Assembly (NCBI RefSeq): GCF_032118995.1
Contig: NC_092650.1
Span: forward strand, 23,756,001-23,820,000
Length of the DNA stretch: 64,000 nucleotides
Direction: 5' to 3'
DNA from: Asterias amurensis
Taxonomy: Eukaryota > Echinodermata > Asteroidea > Forcipulatida > Asteriidae
A program made the translations under genes and the position numbers. The notes below the pieces were generated by a model. The model worked only from the letters and a program-made list of their open reading frames with translations, ran no database searches and had not been told where the DNA came from. The stretch's first letter is position 1. Every line of letters begins with the position of its first letter. Below, piece by piece: positions 1-10,200 of this stretch.

Positions 1-208
1 AAAATGTTCCAGAGTCATTTTGAACGAGAGCAACAGTCGATCTGTTGACTTCCAGCGCATCCAGTCGCTCCTAACTGATTCAGATGTCAAACTTTTTATG
101 CGCTTAATTCAATAATTTGGTTCAGCACAACTCTCGAGCTCCTGTCTGAACCGGTGTCCTTAATGTTTATTGGTAAAATTCTGTTAACTGTAGTATCTAC
201 ATGTAGTA

Positions 209-1235
209 CTACAGGGTGTCTCAAAAAAAAGGTAATCCTACTTTAAAGGGTTTTTATGGCCAGACTATTATGTTTACCAGCAGAAAGCATGGCATCATCT
301 TAAAGCTGAAACCTTGTGCTTTCCAATGATACATTTGGTTACATTCCAGGGTCATGCATCAGCGAGCACCATTGTCTTGAAAATGTGGTGCAAAAATGCA
401 GTTGGTTCACTTTTGAACCCATGTCATTCTGGCCTTCAGACAGTGTGTAAACCTCAGGTTGTCACAAACGGTTCAGCTAATAACAGCAGAGTGGTCAAGA
501 AAAGGTATGAAACCAGAAGTTTGCTGGGATCTCTCTCACACCGCTCAAGAAGCCACTCACAGAAAGTATGTCTTCTTGCAAGATCAGGAAGCAGAAGTTC
601 ATGATGGATGTGAAGATGTGGAACAGATGGAAGTGAAGGTTCAGATGAGTGATCCGATTAAAAGTGGTGTGGCTCTGTCCAACACCATTCCCTCTTGCAC
701 TTGTCTCCCGTGGGTGGTCAATCGATCAGTTGCTGTCGTAGGATAGCGATGTTTTCCTGAGATCTCGCTGTCCTTGGCCTGAACTTCCTTTGTTGCGATT
801 GAGGCTGGTTCCTGATGTGCTTCATACTTTCTCACATTGGCCCAGATTGTTTCTTTGTGGGTGGATCTCGATCTGGGAATGCTTCTCCAAATGCATCCTG
901 TGTAGCCTGCAAAAAGTTCTGGTTTCATACCATTTCTTGACCACAAATATTCTCTGTTCTGCCGTTAGCTGAACCATTGTGACAACCTGAGGTTTACACA
1001 CTGTCTGAAGGCCAGAATGACAAGGGTTTAAAAGTGAACCAACTGCATTTTTGGACCACATTTTCAAGACAATGGTGCTCGCTGATGCATGACCCTGGAA
1101 TGTAACTAAATGTATCATTGGAAAGCACAAGGTTTCAGCTTTAAGATGATGCCATACTTTCTGCTGGTAAACATAAAAGTCTGGCCATAAAAACCCTTTA
1201 AAGTAGGATTACCTTTTTTTTGAGACACCCTGTAG
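209..1235. mobile_element. Mariner/Tc1-like foldback element, non-autonomous
   Basis: The element begins CTACAGGGTGTCTC and ends with the reverse complement, flanked by TA on both sides. The inverted arms are long: roughly 209-530 matches the reverse complement of about 905-1235. Each arm runs inward into the start of a reading frame. On the - strand, residues such as QLTAEQRIFVVKKWYET (near 930-985) look like the DUF4817-type helix-turn-helix found at the N-terminus of some mariner-like transposases. Both arms carry that same 5' end, so the element is two transposon heads facing each other. The frames are broken and no catalytic domain is present. TA duplication and the CAGGGTGT termini fit the Tc1/mariner superfamily; the family name is from memory. 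Confidence 0.65.
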
Positions 1236-1237
1236 TA

Positions 1238-2034
1238 GAAAATGAGTGCATCACAAAACTGAATTTGACTGTAGAGCCATTTCTTTAAAGAGGGACACTC
1301 GCCATGATTTGCCAGGATTTTCCTGTTTTCAGGATTTCATTGATTAATGCCTTCAGAAAGAGGCGAAGTTTCATTAATAGCAAGGAAGACATAGTCCTTG
1401 TTATAATCAAAACTCTCTATTAGAGTTGTGATTGAGGTGATGTAGAGATTTCTTTGTTTTCTCCATAGTGTCAACACGATCTTGCCTGCCCTAGAGTCAC
1501 TGATGGTTCTGGCACACCATGTAATTTTGAGCAGGATTTCCATCACTTCAATAAAAAAGGGTTGGTGTCAGAGTTGACATCGGAACGATTTTGCTACTTG
1601 GTGCTAAAAAAAGGTCCAAGAGTGCCAGGTAAATATATTTTCAAGAATTTGTCTAACGCACGTACGAATTTGTAAAGATGGACTACACTGCATTGTCAGG
1701 AGGCCCTCCACCTCATATGGATATTTTTTCAACCTTAAAAATATTTTAATCTGAGAAATGATTCATGTTTCTCAGAAGGGTTGGTGTCTGTGTGTAAAGA
1801 AAGATGTGGTTGTAACCCCTGTCTCCTCTTTAAAACTGGATTGAATCAACCTTCTTGTGAAATTACCAGGAAAGTTTGTTGCTGTTTTCTCAGCATGTAG
1901 ACACTACCTGCAGCTGAAACTTTCACATTTGACTTGTATCATATCTTTCTTGTAACATGTCTTTCTAATTGTGCATACAAATCAGCATTACAATGACAAA
2001 TACCTATAACCCTTCCTTTAAGTGTTTCCCTTGC
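1238..2034. other. No recognisable gene
   Basis: About 800 bases of AT-rich sequence. A 69-residue reading frame on the - strand (1337-1546) matches nothing I recognise and has no splice-site context. This stretch may be a METTL17 intron. Confidence 0.4.
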
Positions 2035-2418
2035 TTAAAGACATGGACACAATTGGTAATTGTCAAAGACCAATCTTCACAGTTGGTGAATCTCAACATA
2101 TGCATAAAATAACAAACCTGTGAAAATTGTAGCTTAATTGGTCGTCGAAGTTGCGAGATAATAATGAAAGAAAAACACCCTTGTCACACGATGTTGTGTG
2201 CTTTCAGATGCTTGATTTTGAGACCTCATATTCTGAATCCGAGGTCTTTAAATCAAATTGGTTGAAAATTACTTCATTCTCAAAAACTGTGTTACTTTAG
2301 AGGGAGCCGTTTCTCACGATGTTTTATACTAACAAAAGCTCTCCATTACTCAATACCAAGTAAGGTTTTATGCTAATAAATATTTTGAGTAATTACCAAT
2401 AGTGTCCACTGCCTTTAA
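2035..2418 (+). mobile_element. Family A TTAA element (copy 1)
   Basis: A roughly 385-bp element bounded by TTAA. The ends are inverted copies of TTAAAGNCANTGGACAC followed by ATTGGTAATT. The middle has a palindrome around GAGACCTCA and TGAGGTCTC. The two halves between termini and centre are unrelated to each other. There is no coding capacity. TTAA boundaries suggest mobilisation by a piggyBac-type transposase, which is an inference. Confidence 0.75.
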
Positions 2419-2578
2419 GGCTATGATCAGGTTTTTAGAAATGAATGTTTGCCACAAACATTTATAGACATTTCTTTTCAAAGAGCTATAGTTGTTTATT
2501 ATTATGACTTTTATGATGTTTACTATGTGCTATGGGGCAGATTTATATTTCCGTCATCTTTTGTAACACTCTTAACAA

Positions 2579-2580
2579 TT

Positions 2581-2611
<31 letters not shown>

Positions 2612-2632
2612 TATTATTATTATTATTATTAT
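2579..2632. repeat. (ATT)n microsatellite
   Basis: A run of ATT/TTA trinucleotides with a single interruption (ACT). It creates a spurious leucine-run reading frame. It may be the tail of an old SINE or LINE, since such tails occur elsewhere in this window, but no element body is recognisable beside it. Confidence 0.9.
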
Positions 2633-2706
2633 GAAATAAACCACAGGGGAAAATTTAAAAAATTGTATCCCCTTAAAAAGGTGGTTCCTTTCTGGGCACT
2701 TCCAAG

Positions 2707-2950
2707 GGGGCCAATTTCATAGAGCTGCTTAAGCAAAAAAATTGTTTAAGTACGAAAATAGCTCGCTTATTTTTCACATGTTACTGGCAATAATTTCATG
2801 CGATATACATTGCTTGTGACTGGTATCTAGCTGTTGTTTACTTAGCATAACAATTGAGTGGAGTCTTGGCTGGTAATCTGATTTTACTGAGCAAGGATTT
2901 TTTTGCTACAGCGAAATTTTGTGCTTCAGCAGCTCTATGAAATTGGGCCC
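2707..2950. mobile_element. Inverted-repeat element, 'GGGCCAATTTCATAGAGCTGC' class
   Basis: It starts GGGGCCAATTTCATAGAGCT and ends AGCTCTATGAAATTGGGCCC, giving terminal inverted repeats of about 25 bp. Its ends are similar to those of the elements at 9677-9944 and 23121-23370, but the interior differs. It is non-coding. Confidence 0.65.
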
Positions 2951-3458
2951 AGGTTAAATCATAAGCTTGGATGGGACCTTTTTCCACTGTACATGTACAT
3001 GTACAGGGTATTAACCGCAAACTTTACTGCATACTATTGCTGTAGTATTATTATTATTTACAGCTTACCAATATGCTTACTGTCTATTGATTCCTGTGTT
3101 GCAAATCCCTAGGATGACCACAGGGTTGAAGCCTCTTCTCTAAATATTAACAATGGGAATTTGTTAATTGAGTAGATGTAATATCATGTAGGCCCTATGA
3201 TAAATATTTGTATTTAGTAGTATATGTAATTTTGGGTATATTCCTATTGTATTTCATTTCATATATTTGGCAGCAAACGTGAAAAATCTTGACAGTGTGG
3301 AGTTACTATTTGAATTGTGTTGCGTGTCAAAGACACCTATATTTTTGTAGGATGCTCAGAGTCAACTGTTACAAATTCCTGTGATTGTTTTTATTTTCCA
3401 GCTTAATCAACCATTCCATTCTATTCTATGTTTTGTTCTTTTTGTTTGTCATTAACAG

Positions 3459-4477
3459 GTGATAATGACAACCATTGGCCTAGGATAGTCAGACCTGTTC
3501 TAGCTCGATCTCGTCACGTCATCTGCAGACTGTGCTGTGCTAACGGTCAACTACAAGAAACGGTCATCACTAAGACCAAACATGGAAGGTTAGCTCAATA
3601 AGATTTTTTGTTTTTTCTTCAAAAGTCTATAATTTGTGCATGTGTGTTGTGCATTTTTCGGTCACCTTATTAGTTATGAGCTTTTGACAAAATAGCAGTT
3701 TCATGGCTTACCCCTGAATTCTGCGCTGGTGATCACTATTCTTTGCTTAAAGGAACACGTTGCCTTGGATCGGTCGAGTTGGTCTTTGAAAAGCGTTTGT
3801 AACCGTTTTTTATAAAATGCATATGGGTAGAAAGATGTTGTAAAAGTAGAATACAATGATCCACAAAAACATGCCTCGAAATTGCGTGGTTTTCCTTTTA
3901 CCTCGTCGACTAACACGTCGGCCATTTATGGGGGTCAAAATTTTGACTCCCATAAATGGCCGACCATGTAAGTTCGCACAGTAGAAGGAAAACCACGCAA
4001 TTTCGAGGCAAACTTGTGTGGATCATTGTATTCTACTTTTAAAATAGCTTTCCAACCATATGCATTTTATAAAAAACGGTTACAAACGCTTTTGTTTTGA
4101 CCAACTCGTCAGGTCCAAGGCAACGTGTTCCTTTAACATGGCAAGTGCCAAATTTCTGCACTACCTGTGTCAGTGAAGAATGCAAGTAACATGGAGTTTG
4201 TGAAATACGGTTTATTTGATGGAATATTTGTTTGTATTTTTTCATAAGACCTCAATCTATTGGAAATAAAGTGCTTCACAAATTTAAACGAACTTCAATT
4301 TTGTTTCTGTATCCTTCCTATAGAGAGCTGTATCGATGTGCAAGATATTCAAAATGGGGAGATCTTCTTCCGATATCGAAACAATCCGAGCCAAAATCCG
4401 AGCCAAAATCCGAGCCAAAATCTATTGAAGCAGCACGTGAAGACCACGACAATTCTCAAACAGACGAATGTCCTTGA
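3459..4477 (+). CDS. METTL17: METTL17, mitochondrial methyltransferase-like protein (last two coding exons)
   Basis: Exons are 3459-3588 and 4324-4477; the stop is TGA at 4475-4477. The first exon follows ATTAACAG and is entered in phase 1. It reads [13 protein letters not shown], then C-R-L-C-C and K-T-K-H-G. It is spliced AG|A into [17 protein letters not shown]. The W-P-R-I, C-x2-C-C and L-Y-R-C-A-R-x-S-x-W-G-D-L-L-P strings match the C-terminus of METTL17 (Rsm22 family) as I know it. That family acts in mitochondria in assembly of the small ribosomal subunit and binds an iron-sulfur cluster through cysteines; which of the cysteines here are ligands I cannot say. The extreme C-terminus carries three S-E-P-K units and is not conserved. 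Upstream exons were not found between 1 and 3450. The intron holds a 390-bp TTAA palindrome (3747-4136). Confidence 0.88.
3747..4136. mobile_element. Family B TTAA palindromic element (copy 1), inside METTL17 intron
   Basis: A near-perfect long palindrome: TTAAAGGAACACGTTGCC at one end, its inverse at the other, and a centre at the CCATTTATGG / CCATAAATGG arms near 3925-3960. The flanks are the two halves of a different repeat (the 'CATGGCTTACC...GAATTCTGCGC' class at 23121-23370), whose intact copy reads CGCTTAAGGGCAAGCGCC at this point. The element therefore inserted at a TTAA and duplicated it. Confidence 0.85.
4385..4420 (+). repeat. 12-bp tandem repeat in METTL17 coding sequence
   Basis: Three copies of TCCGAGCCAAAA encode S-E-P-K three times just before the METTL17 C-terminus. 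Being a multiple of three, it can change length without breaking the frame. Confidence 0.85.
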
Positions 4478-5020
4478 TGATTTTTCTGCAGTAATTTGTG
4501 TGTCTTTATATGATGAGGATCGCGTTTTAGAAAAGTCTGAACTTGGAAGGACAAATCTGTCAAATGGAAAGTGTGCACAAGCTTTTAAAGGAAACTTTAG
4601 TATTTGCATGTACTGTTTTGTAAATACCATCGGTACACACTACTGCATTTTGGGGATGTATATTTATAGGGAAAATGGCAGTTTTTGTCATAAATGATGT
4701 TTTTGAGAAACTGCATAAATCACTCTGAGCCAAGGAGAGCTTCTAGAAGCTACTTTACGCAGTGCCAAGACTGCACTCATCTCTACATATTGTATATTAA
4801 CTAATTTGAGATACTTGTGATTAACCTGAGGGGCACTTTTGATTCACGGTCGATACCTTCCCTGTAGAAGGAAAAACAATAGTTTAAAAACACCTTGGTC
4901 CTTGGGTGGCACCTCACCCCATCCTGCCCTAGGCTAAACTGCTGGGTTTTGGGGTTTTTTTTTAAAGAAAATGTTGTTTAGTTGTAAGGACATACAGAAA
5001 TTCCACAACGTCAACTTTGG

Positions 5021-5026
5021 AATAAA
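5021..5026 (+). terminator. Polyadenylation signal, METTL17
   Basis: AATAAA, the first such hexamer after the METTL17 stop, giving a 3' UTR of roughly 560 nt. Inference from position only. Confidence 0.5.
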
Positions 5027-5062
5027 GAATTTCCACAATATCAGGTCGTTTTACACAAGTGT

Positions 5063-5068
5063 TTTATT
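5063..5068 (-). terminator. Candidate polyadenylation signal, RRM/zinc-finger gene 1
   Basis: AATAAA on the - strand, about 2 kb beyond the distal stop at 7130. If used, the transcripts of this gene and METTL17 would end within about 40 bp of each other. Closer candidates exist (for example 6579-6584), so the choice is uncertain. Confidence 0.35.
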
Positions 5069-5406
5069 GTGTTACTCATAATTACAATGCTCCATCTTTC
5101 ATGCACATATCACTTTGTTATACATTACAGTTATTATACAACTCGTTTGTCAATCCCTTACAACTGAAAGATACAATAACGACTTTAATTTAGAATAAAG
5201 ATCCTTTTTCCGAAACCCAGTAACCCATGCCGGATTATTTTCAGACAAAAATAACAACTTTTTCAATCTTTAGTTGTGCTACTTAATCTTTCTTTTTCAA
5301 GTAATAGAGCCAAACATTTCAGAATTTATCCTAAAAAATACTATGACACATCATTGGCTTGTCTTTTTTAAATTTGAGAAAAACTAAAGCAAAAAAGAAG
5401 TTTGAA

Positions 5407-5614
5407 TAGACGATGTGACCTCTGACGTCACTCAAAAACCATAACATGATTCGCGCACATACTGCTGGGCAAAACTTTCGTGTTTCGGCAGCCAGCTAGA
5501 AGTGTTTGCAATCTTACCATGACTACGCATCTTTTTGCCCGGCGAAACATGACAGATACAGTGTTTTGTCAACAGAGGGCGGTTTGATTGTAAACATAGG
5601 TCACATTGTCCATA
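5407..5614. mobile_element. Short inverted-repeat element
   Basis: It begins TAGACGATGTGACC and ends GGTCACATTGTCCATA; a related TAGACGATATGACC end occurs at 57282. The interior is CpG-containing and non-coding. Boundaries are approximate. Confidence 0.4.
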
Positions 5615-7129
5615 GGACCCAACAAATGAAAGTATACATGCAGGAAAATTTACATGCTGAAAAAAGAGGGTATCTAGGTAGTATTACGCTTTTTTGTTTT
5701 GTTTACGAGGGCACACCAAGAAATAAACTTCATTGACCAAGGTGAAATTTATCTACAGCAGTTGCAAAATATTTCAATTTTACTGCCAGGGTTGGATTTG
5801 CATCTACTGCACATGTGACAAAATGAATCTAGACTTGGCATCTGTTGGTATAGTAGGGGAACACTCATCGGTCAGGAAAACCCAACAGGTCATCTTTTCA
5901 AATTACTGAAAGAAATTTGTTTGCGGTTGGCAGGTTTCTGAATGTCGGTCAAGCAGGGAGCGATAATAAATTGTTTGTTATGCCCTACGGGTCACAAAGA
6001 TACATTACAAAAGAAATATATGGTCAGAAATTATGCTTTCTGAAATATTTTAGTTCAGTTTTTGTTACAAAAAGGAACAGGGGTGGGGGGTCAAGTACTT
6101 AAGGAGAAAAACACATTTAAAACTAAAGAACGAAACAAAAAATTTGAACTGCATTTTGTTAGACAGAAAAAACTGCATGAATAACAAGTGTACATAATAT
6201 AACTAAATAAATCAAACAATCCATAAACAAACCCAAGATATTTGATTCAATCAAAACAATATAAACCAGAAATGTGTTAAAATGTGAAAATAAGCAAGGG
6301 TATAAGGTTTCACTAAATAAAGGATAGACAATAGATTTATTGTCTACGGTACTTAAAAAATAATGATCAAGAACAACAAATAAAGGTTTACAAATGACCA
6401 CACACTCCCAGTAACCAAAGTAAAGTGAACAACAAATGTTTTTGAAAATCAATGTTTGAAAATGAAATAATGGTAAAGATTTGGCAATAATACAGCAAAA
6501 ACAACCGATGAAAAGGGGACTTGTGTCTTCTTAAAAATGTGCCCAGAAATATATTTTTTAAAATAATGTGGGTTATTTTTTATTAACATTTAGAGTTGTT
6601 GCTTTACTGCGCTAATGGAAGTTTGCAATATATTCACATACACCAGTGAACAGATGAGAAATGTTTCAGGTCTGTTGTGAGAAATTTCCAATTGCTTCCT
6701 AAACACACGTCAGACACAAGACAAAAGTCAACAGCGACTACAATGCCATGCATGCCATGTGCCCGCTATGTGCTCCCCAATGCCCCAGGATCCTGAGTTC
6801 CCCAAGGCCTTGGACTTCGCTCGTGATGGGCACTGCAATTTACCTCTAGTTTAAGGGGAATGGCAATAAATCAATCCATTAAGCTCCACCCCATTACGTA
6901 TTGACCAATCACAACGCAATGAAGGTCCGACATGCGTACGAGTATACTTGGCGCGCGCGCAGAGTTGTGCTGAAAAGCAGTGGAGAGACTCGCGTGCTTG
7001 TGCTCACACATGCATTGGGGCGCAGCCTACTGGATCGGTCTATTTAACTCTGGTAAGGGGCACTCTAAGGGGTAGTTAGCAATTGTTTTGGGTGCCGTTG
7101 TTAATTTCGGGGGCCTGTCTCTCTGCTCT
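5615..7129 (-). other. Probable 3' UTR of RRM/zinc-finger gene 1
   Basis: No reading frame here is convincing. Several - strand AATAAA hexamers occur, including 6579-6584. I see no element boundaries apart from a CpG-containing patch at about 6900-7020. Confidence 0.35.
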
Positions 7130-7296
7130 CTAACTGCGTTCATCGTAAAGGACATTCTGTTCATTGTCTGCTGCCGCCAGCTCCGCAGGATCATCAACAT
7201 AAATTTGTGTCTTGTGGCCAATGGCCACGTGCTTCATCAACTCCCATGCATTGTCTGCCTCATCCTTGCAGTAGGAACAGATCCACTGGGAGGGAC
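7130..7296 (-). CDS. Gene 1, distal alternative last exon (finger version b)
   Basis: The acceptor reads ATCCGACAG; the exon is entered in phase 1 and stops with TAG at 7132-7130. It encodes G-P-S-Q-W-I-C-S-Y-C-K, then W-E-L-M-K-H-V-A-I-G-H and T-Q-I-Y, keeping C-x2-C-x12-H-x4-H exactly. An acidic tail of about 27 residues follows the last histidine; version a has only 8. It would be used when the exon at 8383-8492 is skipped. Confidence 0.8.
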
Positions 7297-10200
7297 CTGT
7301 CGGATAAGATTATGGATCACCTTAAAGACGTAGATTGATCGACTTAACATATAAAAGAACATCACATACGGCTTTTTAGAGGTGTATTCCTCTCGGACTT
7401 TAATGAAGTAGATTTATTTCAGTCCATCGGATAGATCCAAGTTTGTTTGGCTGTGGCTCTAGCTGATTTTGGTAATGGCTTATACTTTCGCAACATGGCT
7501 TGGATATGTATTGCTATGTTCCAACCATAGCCCTAGCCAGAACTTTGACTTTGTCACACTGGACAGGAAATAGTATTGCCCCTTTGCAGGACTTTCGGTT
7601 CAAAATAAGTGAAGTTCCAAAACATGGCACCTGGCTTTTTTAGTAGCATTGACTCCTAGCATTGACTCTGAGCATTGACTCAAGAGTTCTGTCCGAGTTT
7701 ATAACAATTAAAAATGAGAAGGAGACGAATGTAGACTGTGTTGGATGAGGCAGACCAGCTTGTTGGGAGTTGATAAAGGCGGCTGACGAATCAAAAGATT
7801 AGCTTAGCAAGCTTGACGTCCATGAGTTAAAGTATCTATGAATTTAGGACTCTAAATGGGCGCCTCTCCACCTTATCAGTAATTTATTTTGCTGGACCAT
7901 CAGTTGGCTCAGGGGAGAAGCAATCAAAACTGAAGCTGAGAGTTTAGTTGTCAAAGTCTAGTTGCACTCCACCTAAATGAACACAGTTTTTTTTTCAAAT
8001 TTCCTGGAGATATCCAAACGAGACACAAGACTTTTCAGAATTCGAACTGCCGTGTCCATGTACTGCCCTTTCTTAATTTTTTTCATTGCTATGAAATTAT
8101 TTGTCTCAAAGTATATCTCATTGAATGGCATAAATCTACAGTGCCCTTAACCATGCTTTGTACAATCTTGTCCACTTTGTGTCATTCCATCTCACCATGA
8201 AAACAGATCAACACAAGAATTGTTAAAAAGGGGTCACACCACAAAAAAAGGATGACTAACCGACTTGCAAGATTTTCCGATTTCAAACAGAAGCTAATGG
8301 ACTTCCGTCTTGATCTTAAAACAAATTCAAACCCCCCCCTTCCTAAAACCCCTCTCCAGCCCATCGTCTCCGCCTATTGTCTTCAGTCATCCATGAATAT
8401 CTGCGTGTGATGTTCCTGAGCCACATGTCTCATCAACCCCCAACAACTGTCTGCCTTCTCCTTGCAATAAGCACACATCCACAAGGGGGGCTCTGTGTGG
8501 GTTCCAGGGTAGAAAAATAGGTGGTCATTTTTTTTTTACAAGAGTTTCTCCTCTCGACTCGTTTCCCTTCAAACTTTAAAATATGCAGGAATGGGGCTTC
8601 CCAGTGGAATGACAATTTATTCATATAGGAAGAAGAGATATCAAATTTCTCGTTCAGTTGTTTTTTTCCAATACTTTTCATAATGTGGAAAGTTACAGTG
8701 CTATGCAATATTATAAAAGTCTTATACACTGTACACGTTTAATGTACATACATACAGGACATTTTGTGTTAACTAGAACAAACAGTGCAAGGGCAGATCT
8801 GATTTTGCTGCTACATGTATACTTGAGCATATGATGATGTGGCGATCAAGCAGCAGCCGTAGCCCCCCCCCCCCACCCCATTTTAGACACAGCCGAAATC
8901 TTTTATAGAAAAAGCAACTAGAGGGCTGCATGTTCATCCACAATCGATATCCCTGCACACAGTAGCAGGGCTGGATTTCACAAAGAGTTAAGTCTAATCT
9001 TATCTAAAGTAAGGATGAGTTACTCGTTCCAACCTAAGACTGGTGGTGTTAAGTTTTCAACAAACTCCTTAGACTAGTCTTTGTGAAATCAATCCCACGA
9101 GTCGTAATGTCTTTAAGTTTGATCTAAGCCACTTACCCTGTCCGTCAAATTGTTGGGCCTTCCTCCCTGAGAAAGTCTTCTGTTTTTTGGCTGCTGGTGG
9201 GCCAGATGGAATAATGACAGGGAGACTAGCTGGATCAATGTAACCACTATCAAAAGAGATTGTTAAGGTGAATCAACCCTTTTATTGACTACAGTAAAAC
9301 TTATTAACAAAAGATGGTTTTGGTGGTTCAATCTTCCGTCTCATAACATTGTCTTCTTCATGGTGTTAGCCGGATGGGTGTCTGGTGTTTTTTTGAAAAC
9401 TTTTGGACACCTTGTTTTATCTGTCATTTACATCTACTTGTATTGTAAGTGATCAGTTTGGACACCCAGTTTTAAAATTTCGATCAAATTAAGACACCCT
9501 TTTACCAATCCTGGTTGCCTTGTTCTTCTCAATGTTCTTCAAATCGAAGAATGGACTTGTAAACCTGGCGTAAACTATCACAAGCCACTCTCAATCTTCT
9601 CCTTCCAATAATCACAACTCGAAACTCAACTTGGCAGTTATTTTCCACATTTTGATACTACATTTTAAGTTGTACTGGGCCCAATTTCATGGCTCTGCTT
9701 ACCGCTGAATTCTGCGCTCACGTGCAAGCGCCAAATTTCTGCGCCATGTTACTAGGCATTCTAGGCTAACGAGGCTAGCTCCCAATTTTTGCGCTAGCCT
9801 CGTAAGCATAGAATGCCTGGTAACATGGAGTACGCAGGCGCAAAAGCCAAAACTTGCCGCTAACCCGTGAAACACGCTCGCCGTAAGCACAGAATTCCCT
9901 GCTTCCATAAGCGCCGATTCTGTGCAGAGCCATGAAATTGGGCCTTGGTCCTTTTATTTCAAGCTTACCTGCTTACAGTTCCCTGCACTCTCTTGAAACC
10001 TTTTGGCCTGTTGGGATTTGGTTCACTAGCAATTCTTACATCTGAAGGAAGATTTGAAAAGGGTGTGGTTGAAAATGTTCATTTTGTAGTGTTAGAACTA
10101 AAGAGTAATAATCCAAGAGGGAAACTGATAATTTACCCCGTCAGTTTTCCTTGTGGTATATTACTTGATATTTGTTACCAACAAATGTTGCATCCACTGG

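Noticed and set aside
1337..1546. 69-aa - strand ORF as an upstream METTL17 or other exon
   Set aside because: Wrong strand for METTL17, no matching motif and no splice sites.
2449..2634. 61-aa ORF ending in a leucine run
   Set aside because: The leucines come from an (ATT)n microsatellite.
7130..8492. Equating the finger with the CCHC oligomerisation finger (ZnF0) of BCL11A
   Set aside because: The spacing and the E-P-S-S / R-I-Y-L-E context fit the first C2H2 finger of BCL11A/B instead; the CCHC finger ends in cysteine. No oligomerisation role should be inferred.
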